This document shows, one piece after another, positions 35,296-43,653 of a stretch of 64,000 nucleotides of DNA. Source of the stretch: Niabella sp. (GTDB taxonomy: Bacteria; Bacteroidota; Bacteroidia; Chitinophagales; Chitinophagaceae); the NCBI GenBank assembly GCA_017744715.1, contig JAGIAT010000001.1:806001-870000 (forward strand), read 5' to 3'. Both the position numbers and the translations under genes were made by a program. Within the stretch, counting starts at the first letter, position 1; each line of letters begins with the position of its first letter. The notes beneath the pieces were generated by a model. That model made no database searches. It worked only from the letters and a program-made list of their open reading frames with translations, and had not been told where the DNA came from.

Positions 35296-35334
35296 TCAAA
35301 ATAAATTTATTGTAAATCGATAAATTTATTTTGA
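35296..35334 (-). promoter_or_regulatory. Palindromic operator upstream of the DUF2975/CPBP/XRE operon
   Basis: TCAAAATAAATTTAT (35296-35310) and ATAAATTTATTTTGA (35320-35334) are a perfect 15-bp inverted repeat with a 9-nt spacer. Each arm also contains the self-complementary decamer ATAAATTTAT, giving two identical palindromes 19 bp apart, close to two helical turns. This is the form expected for two regulator dimers on one DNA face. It lies in the divergent region between 35252 and 35441, so it may also influence the plus-strand gene. Confidence 0.6.
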
Positions 35335-35408
35335 TAATCGATCAGGTTGAAGCATTATTGCCCTGCAACCCAATGCGTTCCGTTGAACGCTGCAAGGGAT
35401 GAATGCTG

Positions 35409-35416
35409 TATTTTTA
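35409..35416 (+). promoter_or_regulatory. Promoter -7-like element of the YD-like protein gene
   Basis: TATTTTTA (one base off TAnnTTTG) lies 25 bp before the ATG at 35441. A TTG 23 nt upstream could act as the -33 element. Confidence 0.35.
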
Positions 35417-35440
35417 GCCGGTATTTATTTTATATAGCTT

Positions 35441-37270
35441 ATGAAGTCTGCTGTTCGTTTCCTGTTTCTGTTGCTTCCGGGCATCTCGCTTAAGGCAGCT
35501 GCACAATTACCGGAGGTCATCAATCAGAATCTTGACAATTTTGAAATAACCGAGTCTTTTGCGGATACCGCGAATTTTAAAACAAAAAATATTTTTTCTG
35601 TCCGCTATTACAGTAAACCGGATAAGAAGCCGGCAGGGAAAAATGTAAAAAACATAGGAGGTACGCCGGTAGAAGTTACCGCGTATGCAGAATACCTTCC
35701 GGATGGAAGAAGAACCTGGTATGAATACTACAGCGGTAACAAAAAGTATGATGCGCGTTATTATTATGATCCGCAATTCAAAAACCTGCTGCTGATCGAA
35801 CGGCCGGAAACAGAAACACTAACCTGGCAAAACTGGCTGCGGTATAACGATAAGGGATTGCTTGAGCGAAGGATCCGTTGTGGCAATCATAAGGGCCGCC
35901 TCCAGGTGGATGCTTATACAACATATAGCTACCGCGATTCCGGCGCTGCCCGTATAGTGCGGATCACCGGTTATAACAGTGATACAATCGCGGATCCGGT
36001 TGCGGAATACCGCTTTTCCGGATCTACCCTGGTAAAAAGCCGGCCCTTATATCAGTCGAAGGTCCAACGCTTCCGGATGATCCGGCATTCCTATAAACCG
36101 GTAGAAACACAGGGTTATATCTTTAACGACCGGCAGGTGCGGTTTACTTACGACGACAATGGTTTTATAACATCCGAGGTTTGGCAAAAGCCGGAGGGAA
36201 CATTGGAAAATAAAACAGAATACTTCTATTCCAGGGAATATACCGAATGTATCGAACAGCAGTATCATATGAAGGGTACCGAAAAATCATTAAAAACGGT
36301 GCGCCTGTACAATGCACAGGGCGACCTGGTGTTTGAACAATCAACTGAATACACCGGCAATCTGCTGGGTATCGAAAGCTACACTTATACGTATGACGAC
36401 AAAAATAACTGGATCGAAAAACGGAAGTATTACCAGCCCTGTAACAATGGCGTATATGGTAAAAAGCAACAGGTGGCCTTTGAGGCCCGGGAAATTGTGT
36501 ACTACCAGACGGGGCAGGTACCAAAAGTGTTACCGCTGCCGCATTACCCCGCACAGTTAGCGGTGATGCTGGAGCCGATACCTGCCATTGCCGCCAAAAA
36601 ACAGCAACAGCAGGAGGCCTTTGATGCCGCTGTAGCATCCGGTAACTATGATGAAACCATTAAAATTACCAGCGCGGCTACGCTTGCGGCTTTTACACCG
36701 GCGTATTGGACGGTACGGGACAGCGCTTTTGGAGATCTGGATGGCGTGGAGGGCGATGAGGCCGTAATGGTTTATAAAACGCCCATGCAGGCGGAGATGG
36801 GGTCTGCTTCCTGTGTTGCCGTTTTCAGGAAAACCGGTGGGCTATGGACCCTTTGGTATCAAACCCTGGCGCCCTTGCTGGGTGATCAAAACGGGGGTAT
36901 GATGGGAGATCCTTACAGCGGCGTTGCTGTTGCAAGAAGATGTATCGTTATTCAGCATTTTGGAGGTAGCCGTCAGAAATGGCAGTATACGCACCGTTAC
37001 CGGTTTCAAAACGAACACTGGTACCTGATTGGCGCTACAGTGCATTTTGGAGCGCCCTGCGATTATATGCAGCAGCTGGATTACAATCTATCTACCGGCG
37101 AAGTGGTGGTAAAATACACTGCAGAGGCCTGTAATAACAAAGGATCCGTAAAGGAAAGCGGCTGGACAGAGCGGATGCAGGTTAAAAGGCCGCTGCCATT
37201 GATGGATGCTTTTATACCCGGAGAAACCGAACTGGCATTGCCTAAACGAAAACAAACCCTGTATTACTGA
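35441..37270 (+). CDS. Exported protein with YD/RHS-like strand repeats, function unknown
   Basis: The 609-residue protein has a signal peptide (MKSAVRFLFLLLP to KAAAQ). Residues about 60-370 are rich in repeated YxYxDxG-type strands (WLRYNDKGLLERR, VRFTYDDNGFITSE, YTYTYDDKNNWIEKRKYY). They recall the YD-repeat shells of RHS proteins and the MORN-like antitoxin family. Residues about 400-560 form a different globular domain (DSAFGDLDGVEGDEAVMVY, then WTLWYQTLAPLLGD and a final HWYLIGATVHFG). No toxin domain, protease or membrane anchor is visible. The stop overlaps by 7 bp that of the convergent mutS-like gene. I cannot assign a role. Confidence 0.75.
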   Translation: MKSAVRFLFLLLPGISLKAAAQLPEVINQNLDNFEITESFADTANFKTKNIFSVRYYSKPDKKPAGKNVKNIGGTPVEVTAYAEYLPDGRRTWYEYYSGNKKYDARYYYDPQFKNLLLIERPETETLTWQNWLRYNDKGLLERRIRCGNHKGRLQVDAYTTYSYRDSGAARIVRITGYNSDTIADPVAEYRFSGSTLVKSRPLYQSKVQRFRMIRHSYKPVETQGYIFNDRQVRFTYDDNGFITSEVWQKPEGTLENKTEYFYSREYTECIEQQYHMKGTEKSLKTVRLYNAQGDLVFEQSTEYTGNLLGIESYTYTYDDKNNWIEKRKYYQPCNNGVYGKKQQVAFEAREIVYYQTGQVPKVLPLPHYPAQLAVMLEPIPAIAAKKQQQQEAFDAAVASGNYDETIKITSAATLAAFTPAYWTVRDSAFGDLDGVEGDEAVMVYKTPMQAEMGSASCVAVFRKTGGLWTLWYQTLAPLLGDQNGGMMGDPYSGVAVARRCIVIQHFGGSRQKWQYTHRYRFQNEHWYLIGATVHFGAPCDYMQQLDYNLSTGEVVVKYTAEACNNKGSVKESGWTERMQVKRPLPLMDAFIPGETELALPKRKQTLYY

Positions 37271-39051
37271 TCGATGACGCCCAGTTTTTTCATGAGATAG
37301 GAGGCGCTGAGTTTGGTACAAACGCCATCTTTCAATTTATAATCAAAGATCAGTTCATCGTTAATGATCTCCGATTCAAAAGCCTTATTGGAAATATAGC
37401 CGGGGTAATCCTGTATCAGGTCGGCCACTACTACATCATGTGTGGCAATAATACCGAATGTATCAAAGCCTGCCATTTTCCGGATCAAGCCGATAGTGCC
37501 GTTCCGCTTATCGTTGCTGTTGGTGCCCCGCAGGATCTCATCCAGGATTACAAACGTGGTATGGCCGCTCTCAAGATGTTGTACAATGGTTTGCAGGCGC
37601 TTTAATTCGGCATAGAAGAACGATTCACTTTCCTGGAGCGAATCCGTAATGCGCATACTTACATATACATCAAACGGATAAAATACAAACCGGGAGGCTG
37701 TTACAGGCGCGCCGCTGCGTGCCAGCACAAGGTTCATACCTGCCGTGCGTAAAAAAGTGCTTTTGCCGCTCATGTTAGAGCCCGTAAGAATGATGAATTT
37801 TTGCTGCCGGAAGTTTACATCGTTACAGATCCTTTTTTCAGCGCGGATCAGCGGATGCCCCAGGTTCGTGGCTGCCAGCGTGGGCTCGGTGCTTATTTCC
37901 GGGAAGCAATTGCCGGGGTTGTTAAAGGAAAAATTACCCAAACTGCCCAGCGCTTCAAACCGGCCGATCACTTCAAGCCAGCCGGCAATATGATCCCCGT
38001 GTTTTGCTTTCCATACGCCCAGCCGGTACAGGATATGTATATGGAAGAGGAATAATCCATTTAACAGGATGCTTACCACCAGATTTACGATAGATTCCAG
38101 GTATTCAAACAAGGAAGCCAGTTGGTGCAGTTGCCGGGAGGCGGCGGGGGCATCCTGTTTCAGTTGCTGTTGGTACGCCTGAAGGAGCGGCGTGTTGAAT
38201 GACTGATCTTCGATGCGCCGCAGCTGGTCCTTGTATGCGGCCAGTATTTTGTTTACGGATGTAGAAACCGTTAGCTGCGCTGCAATTTTTTTCCCAAATG
38301 CAAAGGCAATGAACAGGTTTAATACAAACGTGCTATAAATGATCCGGAAGACTTCGTTGCTGTCTGAAACAAACAGGTAATATAATAAACTACCAATGGT
38401 AATCAGCGGGAAAAGCATCAGGAGGAAATACAGTGGCTTACTGATGCCGGTTTTGGAAGCATGTACCCAGTTCATGAGCTGGTTCAGTTCCTTCTCCCTG
38501 TTTTCCTGCAGACTGCCGCTGGCGTAAAGCTGCTGACGAAAATCGTTCAGGGCGGCCAGTTCTTTTACGGCCTCCTGCCGTTGTAAAATGGTTGCGGTAT
38601 CGGGGTTTAGCAGCAGGTTCGCCAGTGCTTCTCTTCCAAATGAGGTGCTGCAACGGTTCAGATGCGCGTAAAGTCCGCCTTCACCAAATAGATCCAGGTC
38701 ATAGGAGTAGGGATGGTGCGGATCTTCGTAGGCTTTCCCATTAGCGTAGGGGGATTGGTTGGTATCCAGGAAGGCGATCTCATCAGTATTATATTTCACC
38801 AGGGCTTTATAATAGGCGGTCTTTTGTTGCAGCCGGTCGTACCATTTTACCACTATGAGAAAGGCAATAAATACAATAACAGCGGATGTAATGGTTAAAG
38901 CACTGCCGGTTTGGGTAGATCGATAAAGCAGATAGATGAAAACGGCAAAGAGCAGGAGCCGGAAGAAGCTGAGCCATCCCAACCGTTGCTTCAGGTCGCT
39001 CGCCTGTTTAGAAAACTGTTCCGCTCTTGCTTTATAACTTGTAGTATCCAT
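37264..39051 (-). CDS. Membrane-anchored MutS-family ATPase
   Basis: This 595-residue protein (ATG 39051, MDTTSYKARAEQF) ends in a MutS ATPase domain. It has Walker A TGSNMSGKST (423-432), a Walker B ending Asp504-Glu505 (FVILDEILRG) and His538 in the ATHD switch. The MutS core/clamp helices precede it, but the mismatch-binding domain I with its Phe-x-Glu is absent, as is a Smr nuclease domain. Unusually, there are membrane spans at about 27-43 and 51-69, and probably 206-227, 236-252 and 322-341. It is therefore not classical mismatch repair. Related MutS-like membrane proteins occur across Bacteroidota with no established function. Confidence 0.85.
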   Translation of the reverse strand: MDTTSYKARAEQFSKQASDLKQRLGWLSFFRLLLFAVFIYLLYRSTQTGSALTITSAVIVFIAFLIVVKWYDRLQQKTAYYKALVKYNTDEIAFLDTNQSPYANGKAYEDPHHPYSYDLDLFGEGGLYAHLNRCSTSFGREALANLLLNPDTATILQRQEAVKELAALNDFRQQLYASGSLQENREKELNQLMNWVHASKTGISKPLYFLLMLFPLITIGSLLYYLFVSDSNEVFRIIYSTFVLNLFIAFAFGKKIAAQLTVSTSVNKILAAYKDQLRRIEDQSFNTPLLQAYQQQLKQDAPAASRQLHQLASLFEYLESIVNLVVSILLNGLFLFHIHILYRLGVWKAKHGDHIAGWLEVIGRFEALGSLGNFSFNNPGNCFPEISTEPTLAATNLGHPLIRAEKRICNDVNFRQQKFIILTGSNMSGKSTFLRTAGMNLVLARSGAPVTASRFVFYPFDVYVSMRITDSLQESESFFYAELKRLQTIVQHLESGHTTFVILDEILRGTNSNDKRNGTIGLIRKMAGFDTFGIIATHDVVVADLIQDYPGYISNKAFESEIINDELIFDYKLKDGVCTKLSASYLMKKLGVIDQ

Positions 39052-39112
39052 AGAACGGTAAAAGTAAAGAAGAAGCGTCAATGATGAGCAGAAACGCCGA
39101 TCTGGTTTTGCC

Positions 39113-39745
39113 TTATTCAAATATGGTACGCACGCTAAATTTCAACTCCGGCAACACAGCGGAACTGATTTCATCTGTTTCAATAAAAGGTTTTATCCCC
39201 TGAAACTTTCCGTCTTTTAACAGATACACAAGGATCACTTTATCCTGCGGTTCTACGAGCCAGTATTCTTTTACGCCGCTTTCTTCATAGAGGTCAAATT
39301 TGATCCCCATCTCTTTTTGTGTGTTCCCTGGTGAAAGGATCTCAATTACCAGGTCCGGAGCACCGATGCAGCCCCGGTCGTCTATTTTTTCCGCATCGCA
39401 GATAACGCAGATATCGGGTTGTACTACTGTAAAAACGAGCTCATCCCTTTTTTGCTTTTTAGAATCGGGTAGGCGCACATCAAAGGGCGCTGCAAAAACG
39501 TTGCAGGGTTTATCTTTTAAGAAAGACTTAAATTCCCAAAAAAGGTTTCCGGATATTAATTGATGTTTGGGGCTGGGTGCCGGGCTCATTTTATGGATCC
39601 AGCCTCTTAAAAGTTCCACCCGTTCCTGGAATTTCCACCGGAAATAGTCGGCATAGGAGTACCGCCCCGATAAGTCAAGCTGATCCAGGGAGGTAATGGC
39701 ACCATAGGGAACAAAAGGCTCTTCTACTTTATTTTCCGAATCCAT
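39113..39745 (-). CDS. Uma2 family putative restriction endonuclease, copy A
   Basis: The 210-residue DUF820/Uma2 protein has a PD-(D/E)xK-type core: Asp111 in VVQPDICVI, then Asp131 and Glu135 in APDLVIEILSPGN, and a Lys in TQKEMG. The tail YWLVEPQDKVILVYLL is typical. Uma2 proteins are abundant predicted nucleases of unclear role, often in multiple copies. It is a tandem duplicate of the next gene, nearly identical outside residues 57-81. It lies on the minus strand, downstream of copy B, and has its own TATCTTTAC element at 39769-39777. Confidence 0.88.
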   Translation of the reverse strand: MDSENKVEEPFVPYGAITSLDQLDLSGRYSYADYFRWKFQERVELLRGWIHKMSPAPSPKHQLISGNLFWEFKSFLKDKPCNVFAAPFDVRLPDSKKQKRDELVFTVVQPDICVICDAEKIDDRGCIGAPDLVIEILSPGNTQKEMGIKFDLYEESGVKEYWLVEPQDKVILVYLLKDGKFQGIKPFIETDEISSAVLPELKFSVRTIFE

Positions 39746-39768
39746 TAAAACGGAGCTTTACGGTTCCT

Positions 39769-39777
39769 GTAAAGATA
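39769..39777 (-). promoter_or_regulatory. Promoter-like element of Uma2 copy A
   Basis: On the minus strand this reads TATCTTTAC followed by AGGAACC, a TAnnTTTA-type -7 element 24 bp before the start codon. The equivalent position before copy B (40514-40522) reads TACCTTTAC, so the promoter was duplicated with the gene. Confidence 0.4.
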
Positions 39778-39857
39778 ATCTTTTTTGAATGGTTCCTGAA
39801 TACAGGGAATGGGTCGGTTGGTTGCCGGTAGCTGGCTATGATGTACGAAGTGTTGCC

Positions 39858-40493
39858 TTATTCAAATATGGCACGCACGTTAAATTTCAACTCCGGGAAC
39901 ACCGCGGAACTGATTTCATCGGTTTCAATAAAGGGTTTTATCCCCTGAAACCTCCCGTCTTTTAGCAGATATACAAGGATCACTTTATCCTGCGGTTCTA
40001 CGAGCCAGTATTCTTTTACGCCGCTTTCTTCATAGAGGTCAAATTTGACCCCCATCTCTTTTTGTGTGTTCCCTGGCGAAAGAATCTCAATTACCAGGTC
40101 CGGAGCACCGATGCAGCCCCGGTCGTCTATTTTTTCCGCATCACAAATAACGCAGATATCAGGTTGTACTACTGTAAAAACGAGCTCATCCTTTTTTTGC
40201 TTTTTAGAGTCGGGTAGGCGCACGTCAAAGGGCGCTGCAAAAACGTTGCAGGGTTTTCCTTCAAAGTAGTTCCCGATTTTAAGTGTCAGTTTTAAGGATG
40301 TGGATTGGTGCTTCATACCCGGCGCCGGGCTCATTTTATGGATCCAGCCTCTTAAAAGTTCCACCCGTTCCTGGAATTTCCACCGGAAATAATCAGCATA
40401 AGAATAGCGCCTCGATGTATCCAGCTGATCCATGGAGGTAATGGCGCCATAAGGCACAAAGGGTTCTTCTACTTTATTGTCTTCCGGATCCAT
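39858..40493 (-). CDS. Uma2 family putative restriction endonuclease, copy B
   Basis: The 211-residue protein has the same fold and active-site residues as copy A (QPD, APDLVIEILSPGN). The two proteins agree almost fully from residue 82 to the end and from 10 to 56. They differ strongly between KMSPAP and KPCNVF, where copy A has SPKHQLISGNLFWEFKSFLK and copy B GMKHQSTSLKLTLKIGNYFE. This mosaic pattern suggests conversion or selection on one surface. Co-directional with copy A, and 112 bp upstream of it. Confidence 0.88.
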   Translation of the reverse strand: MDPEDNKVEEPFVPYGAITSMDQLDTSRRYSYADYFRWKFQERVELLRGWIHKMSPAPGMKHQSTSLKLTLKIGNYFEGKPCNVFAAPFDVRLPDSKKQKKDELVFTVVQPDICVICDAEKIDDRGCIGAPDLVIEILSPGNTQKEMGVKFDLYEESGVKEYWLVEPQDKVILVYLLKDGRFQGIKPFIETDEISSAVFPELKFNVRAIFE

Positions 40494-40513
40494 TCAATCG
40501 TATTATGATCCCT

Positions 40514-40522
40514 GTAAAGGTA
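40514..40522 (-). promoter_or_regulatory. Promoter-like element of Uma2 copy B
   Basis: The minus strand reads TACCTTTAC, a TAnnTTTA-type -7 element 21 bp before the start codon, matching the element in front of copy A. Confidence 0.4.
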
Positions 40523-40644
40523 CTCTTTTTTAAAAAAAAGGTTGCTGAATCAAGCGGTATGATCCGCTTCTTTGATCATCATTAACAGTTCATGAATGCT
40601 CCGGATAACGGGTTGTGATTTATAAACTACAGCCGCTAAACACA

Positions 40645-41685
40645 TTAATTCACCGGGCATTTTTCGTGGTAGTTGATCAGCTCAATGGGTGTGGCCTGCA
40701 TTTCAAGACCGGAATATTTTTCAATGATCTCATCCAGCACTTCCCGTATCGGGGCTTCTTCGGCCAGCCGTACCAGTTTGCTCCGGTATTCTTTTATATT
40801 GGGAAGTCCCTTCAGGTAGTTTGCATAATGACGGCGCATTTCGTTGATACCCACAATGGGGCCTTTCCACTCCACGCTTTTTTGCAGGTGTTTACGTACC
40901 ACATTTACCCGTTCTTCCACGGTAGGCGGTGCCAGTACGGTGCCTGTTTGCACGAAGTGCTTTATTTCCCGGAAGATCCAGGGGTAACCGATTGCGGCCC
41001 GGCCGATCATAATGCCATCCACGCCATAACGGTTTTTATATTCGAGTGCTTTCTGCGGACTGTCGATATCGCCGTTGCCAAAGACGGGAATATGGATCCG
41101 CGGATTGTTTTTGACTTTACCGATGAGGGTCCAGTCTGCTTCTCCTTTATACATCTGGCAGCGGGTACGGCCGTGGATGGCCAGGGCTTTGATGCCTACG
41201 TCCTGCAGGCGTTCTGCCACCTCTTCAATGTTCAGCATGCTGTCGTCCCAGCCCAGTCGTGTCTTTACGGTTACGGGCAGCGAAGTGGAGCGTACCACGG
41301 CATCGGTAAGGCGTACCATCAGGTCAATATCCTTCAATACACCCGCTCCGGCGCCTTTCAGGGCCACTTTTTTTACGGGGCAGCCAAAATTAATATCCAA
41401 AAGATCGGGCTGCGTTACGTCCACAATCCGGGCAGCCATTGCCAGGCTGTCTTCATCGCCTCCGAAGATCTGGATGCCAATAGGGCGTTCATAATCAAAA
41501 ATATCCAGTTTCCGGCGGCTTTTGATCGCGTCGCGGATCAGGCCCTCGCTGCTGATGAACTCGGTATACATCAGGTCGGCCCCGTTATCCTTGCATACCG
41601 CACGAAAAGGAGGATCGCTTACATCCTCCATGGGAGCGAGCAAAAGCGGAAAATCCGGCAGTGATATGTTTCCTATATTAACCAT
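40645..41685 (-). CDS. dusB: tRNA-dihydrouridine synthase B
   Basis: The 346-residue cytosolic flavoenzyme reduces specific tRNA uridines to dihydrouridine. Family markers are LLLAPMEDVSDPPFR (FMN binding), the catalytic Cys102 in INFGCPVKKV, VTVKTRLGWDD, the HGRTRCQMY motif and GNGDIDSPQKAL followed by GIMIGRAAIGYPW. This matches DusB of the usual length. It is preceded by a degenerate repeat tract and a promoter-like TACCTTTG at 41813. A 349-residue frame on the opposite strand is a shadow. Confidence 0.96.
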   Translation of the reverse strand: MVNIGNISLPDFPLLLAPMEDVSDPPFRAVCKDNGADLMYTEFISSEGLIRDAIKSRRKLDIFDYERPIGIQIFGGDEDSLAMAARIVDVTQPDLLDINFGCPVKKVALKGAGAGVLKDIDLMVRLTDAVVRSTSLPVTVKTRLGWDDSMLNIEEVAERLQDVGIKALAIHGRTRCQMYKGEADWTLIGKVKNNPRIHIPVFGNGDIDSPQKALEYKNRYGVDGIMIGRAAIGYPWIFREIKHFVQTGTVLAPPTVEERVNVVRKHLQKSVEWKGPIVGINEMRRHYANYLKGLPNIKEYRSKLVRLAEEAPIREVLDEIIEKYSGLEMQATPIELINYHEKCPVN

Positions 41686-41790
41686 TTCTTGAGTTATCAG
41701 CTTTCAGTCTTCAGCTTCAGCGTTTAGCATTCGGCATCCCGCGTTTTGCGTTTAATGTTTAGCGTTCAATGTTCTACGCTCAGCTTGAAG
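41686..41790. repeat. Degenerate TTTAGC/TTCAGC-type low-complexity tract
   Basis: About 100 bp upstream of dusB consist of imperfect copies of units such as CTTTCAGT, CTTCAGCT, GTTTAGCA, GTTTAATG, GTTTAGCG and GTTCAATG. A similar tract lies at 63062-63175. There is no coding potential or regular spacer. Slippage-generated intergenic filler is likely. Confidence 0.55.
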
Positions 41791-41812
41791 AAATCAACTA
41801 TTTTTGAGCCCG

Positions 41813-41820
41813 CAAAGGTA
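41813..41820 (-). promoter_or_regulatory. Promoter -7 element, probably for dusB
   Basis: The minus strand reads TACCTTTG, an exact TAnnTTTG, followed by CGGGCTC. It is 128 bp from the dusB ATG, which would place the degenerate tract in the 5' leader. On the opposite strand TATTTTTG (41799-41806) could likewise serve the CPBP gene at 41841. No good -33 box is evident for either. Confidence 0.45.
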
Positions 41821-41840
41821 CGATTTATTTTTTTGATGCT

Positions 41841-42755
41841 ATGACGACAGATCCTTATAAGAAAGATATCTCCTATACCGCAGGCTTCTTTATGCTGGTG
41901 GCTTTTGGTGTGGGCGGCATGTTCCTGGCCGGTGCTATCGGAGGTATTGTTTGGAACCTGATGACCGGCAAAGACCTGCTGGAGCTGACCAAAGCGATTG
42001 GAAACCCGGCCTATTTAAAGGAAATCCAACTGTTACAAACCCTCCAGGCGGTGCTTGGTTTTTTGGTGCCAACACTTGTAACTGCTTCTTTTTTAAGCCG
42101 TAAACCGCTTGAACTGGTCGGTTTTAGCCAAAAACCTCAGGGCAACCAGGTGGTTTTCAGTATTGCCATCATTCTTTGCGGTTTGGGGATCAGTGCCGGG
42201 TTGGGCCATTTAAGCTACCAGCTGCCTTTGCCGGCGGGATTAAAAGCGGTTTTTAATGACTGGGAAAAGCTGTATGCCTCCCAGGCAGCCGGGCTGGTCA
42301 GTTTCAAAAGCATCCCGGATCTCCTGATTTCGATTGTGGTGCTGGCACTGGTGCCCGCGGTTTGTGAGGAAGCCTTTTTCCGGGGTGGACTGCAAAATTT
42401 TATGTACCGCGGCAACCGGAACCTGTGGCTATCGGTAATTGTAGTGAGTGTGATCTTCAGTATCGTACACATGTCGGGATACGGTTTTCTTTCGCGCCTG
42501 GCCCTGGGTGTCATCCTCGGGTTGATCTATCAGTTGTCGGGAAATATCTGGCTGAGTATCCTGGCGCATTTTATAAACAATGCCCTGGCGGTAATTGTGA
42601 TGTACACTCAGGTACAATCCGGAAAGTCCATTGCGGAAGCAATGAGCGATAAAAGCGGCAGTTACCTGGGACTGCTGGCGGTGCCGGTGGTGGCCCTTCT
42701 TTTTATGCAGATGAATAAGAAAATACAACAAACAAAAGCAACAGATGGCATTTAA
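41841..42755 (+). CDS. CPBP family intramembrane metalloprotease
   Basis: The 304-residue inner membrane protein has the CPBP motifs E176-E177-x3-R181 (CEEAFFRGG), His210 (FSIVHMSG) and His243/Asn247 (LAHFINNAL), within about eight predicted spans. It overlaps cdsA by 11 bp, so the two are translationally coupled. A similar protease lies at 33798, but the two differ outside the motifs. Its substrate is unknown, and coupling to a phospholipid gene hints at envelope homeostasis. Confidence 0.9.
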   Translation: MTTDPYKKDISYTAGFFMLVAFGVGGMFLAGAIGGIVWNLMTGKDLLELTKAIGNPAYLKEIQLLQTLQAVLGFLVPTLVTASFLSRKPLELVGFSQKPQGNQVVFSIAIILCGLGISAGLGHLSYQLPLPAGLKAVFNDWEKLYASQAAGLVSFKSIPDLLISIVVLALVPAVCEEAFFRGGLQNFMYRGNRNLWLSVIVVSVIFSIVHMSGYGFLSRLALGVILGLIYQLSGNIWLSILAHFINNALAVIVMYTQVQSGKSIAEAMSDKSGSYLGLLAVPVVALLFMQMNKKIQQTKATDGI

Positions 42756-43608
42756 CTGGAAAACGTTCTGGACAAGGGCTTTTACCGCTTTGATCTTTGT
42801 TGCGGTAATGATGGCCGGGTTGCTTTATAATGAATGGAGCTTTTTGATATTGATCAGCCTGATTCATTTTGGCTGCTGGTGGGAGTACCTGCAGCTGATC
42901 GAAAAGATTTTCGGCGTTTCTTTTCATTCCTATATAAAACTTGGGTTTTGTTTAACCGGGTATCATTTGTTGTTTCTTTGCTGCGGATCCCTGCAATGGT
43001 GGGGCTTTAGCCTGGCTTCCAGTTTTTCCCTGCCGTTCCTGCTTGCCGGACTGGTATTGCTGGTAACAGGGATGTTCCGGCAGCGCATCCATGTAAAGGC
43101 GCTGGGCGCTGCGGCGCTGGGCTTTGTGTATATTTCACTAAGCTGGGCACTGCTGTTGTCTTTGCGGTATACAACGGAGATCCATATTATGAAAGATCCG
43201 GCTCAGAACGTAATGTCCGGCTTCTTTATTCCAATCCTGCTGATCGTAGCCATATGGATCAATGACACCTGCGCCTACCTGGTAGGCTCAATGATCGGGA
43301 AAACCCCGTTCTCAAAGATCTCTCCCAAGAAAACGATGGAAGGTACTGTTGGCGGAATGCTGCTTTGTGTAGCGGCCATTACGCTGATCCTGCAATACTG
43401 GTTTCAATGGCAGGCGCTGCTGGGTATTTCATTGATTGCGGCCATTACCGGTACGGCGGGTGATTTGCTGGAGTCGAAGCTGAAACGGATGGCTGGTGTA
43501 AAGGACAGCGGTCACATCATGCCGGGACATGGAGGTTTTATGGACCGGTTTGATTCGCTTCTCGTAGCCATTCCATTTGTGTGGTTGTTCCTGCTTTTTT
43601 TTAAATAG
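42745..43608 (+). CDS. cdsA: Phosphatidate cytidylyltransferase
   Basis: The 287-residue membrane enzyme makes CDP-diacylglycerol from phosphatidic acid and CTP for phospholipid synthesis. About seven spans are visible, with the family signature S244-x-x-K-R...K253-D254 in SKLKRMAGVKDSGHIMPGHGG and SPKKTMEGTVGG before it. The size is normal. The ATG at 42745 lies inside the end of the CPBP gene. A Crp/Fnr gene follows after 45 bp. Confidence 0.95.
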   Translation: MAFNWKTFWTRAFTALIFVAVMMAGLLYNEWSFLILISLIHFGCWWEYLQLIEKIFGVSFHSYIKLGFCLTGYHLLFLCCGSLQWWGFSLASSFSLPFLLAGLVLLVTGMFRQRIHVKALGAAALGFVYISLSWALLLSLRYTTEIHIMKDPAQNVMSGFFIPILLIVAIWINDTCAYLVGSMIGKTPFSKISPKKTMEGTVGGMLLCVAAITLILQYWFQWQALLGISLIAAITGTAGDLLESKLKRMAGVKDSGHIMPGHGGFMDRFDSLLVAIPFVWLFLLFFK

Positions 43609-43653
43609 ATCACTGATCTGTCAGGTTTCCAAAACCGAACAGAGGCCCGTCGG

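Noticed and set aside
37264..39051. Naming the MutS-like gene mutS or mutS2
   Set aside because: It lacks the mismatch-binding domain of MutS and the Smr domain of MutS2, and has membrane helices neither possesses.
40552..40569. Hairpin AAGCGG/CCGCTT downstream of dusB considered as terminator
   Set aside because: The stem is only 6 bp and the T-run on the minus strand is about 12 bp away, so the support is too weak.
40615..41664. 349-codon open frame on the plus strand opposite dusB
   Set aside because: It is wholly antisense to an unambiguous dusB, is rich in Phe/His/Tyr in a pattern expected from reading a reverse complement, and has no family likeness.
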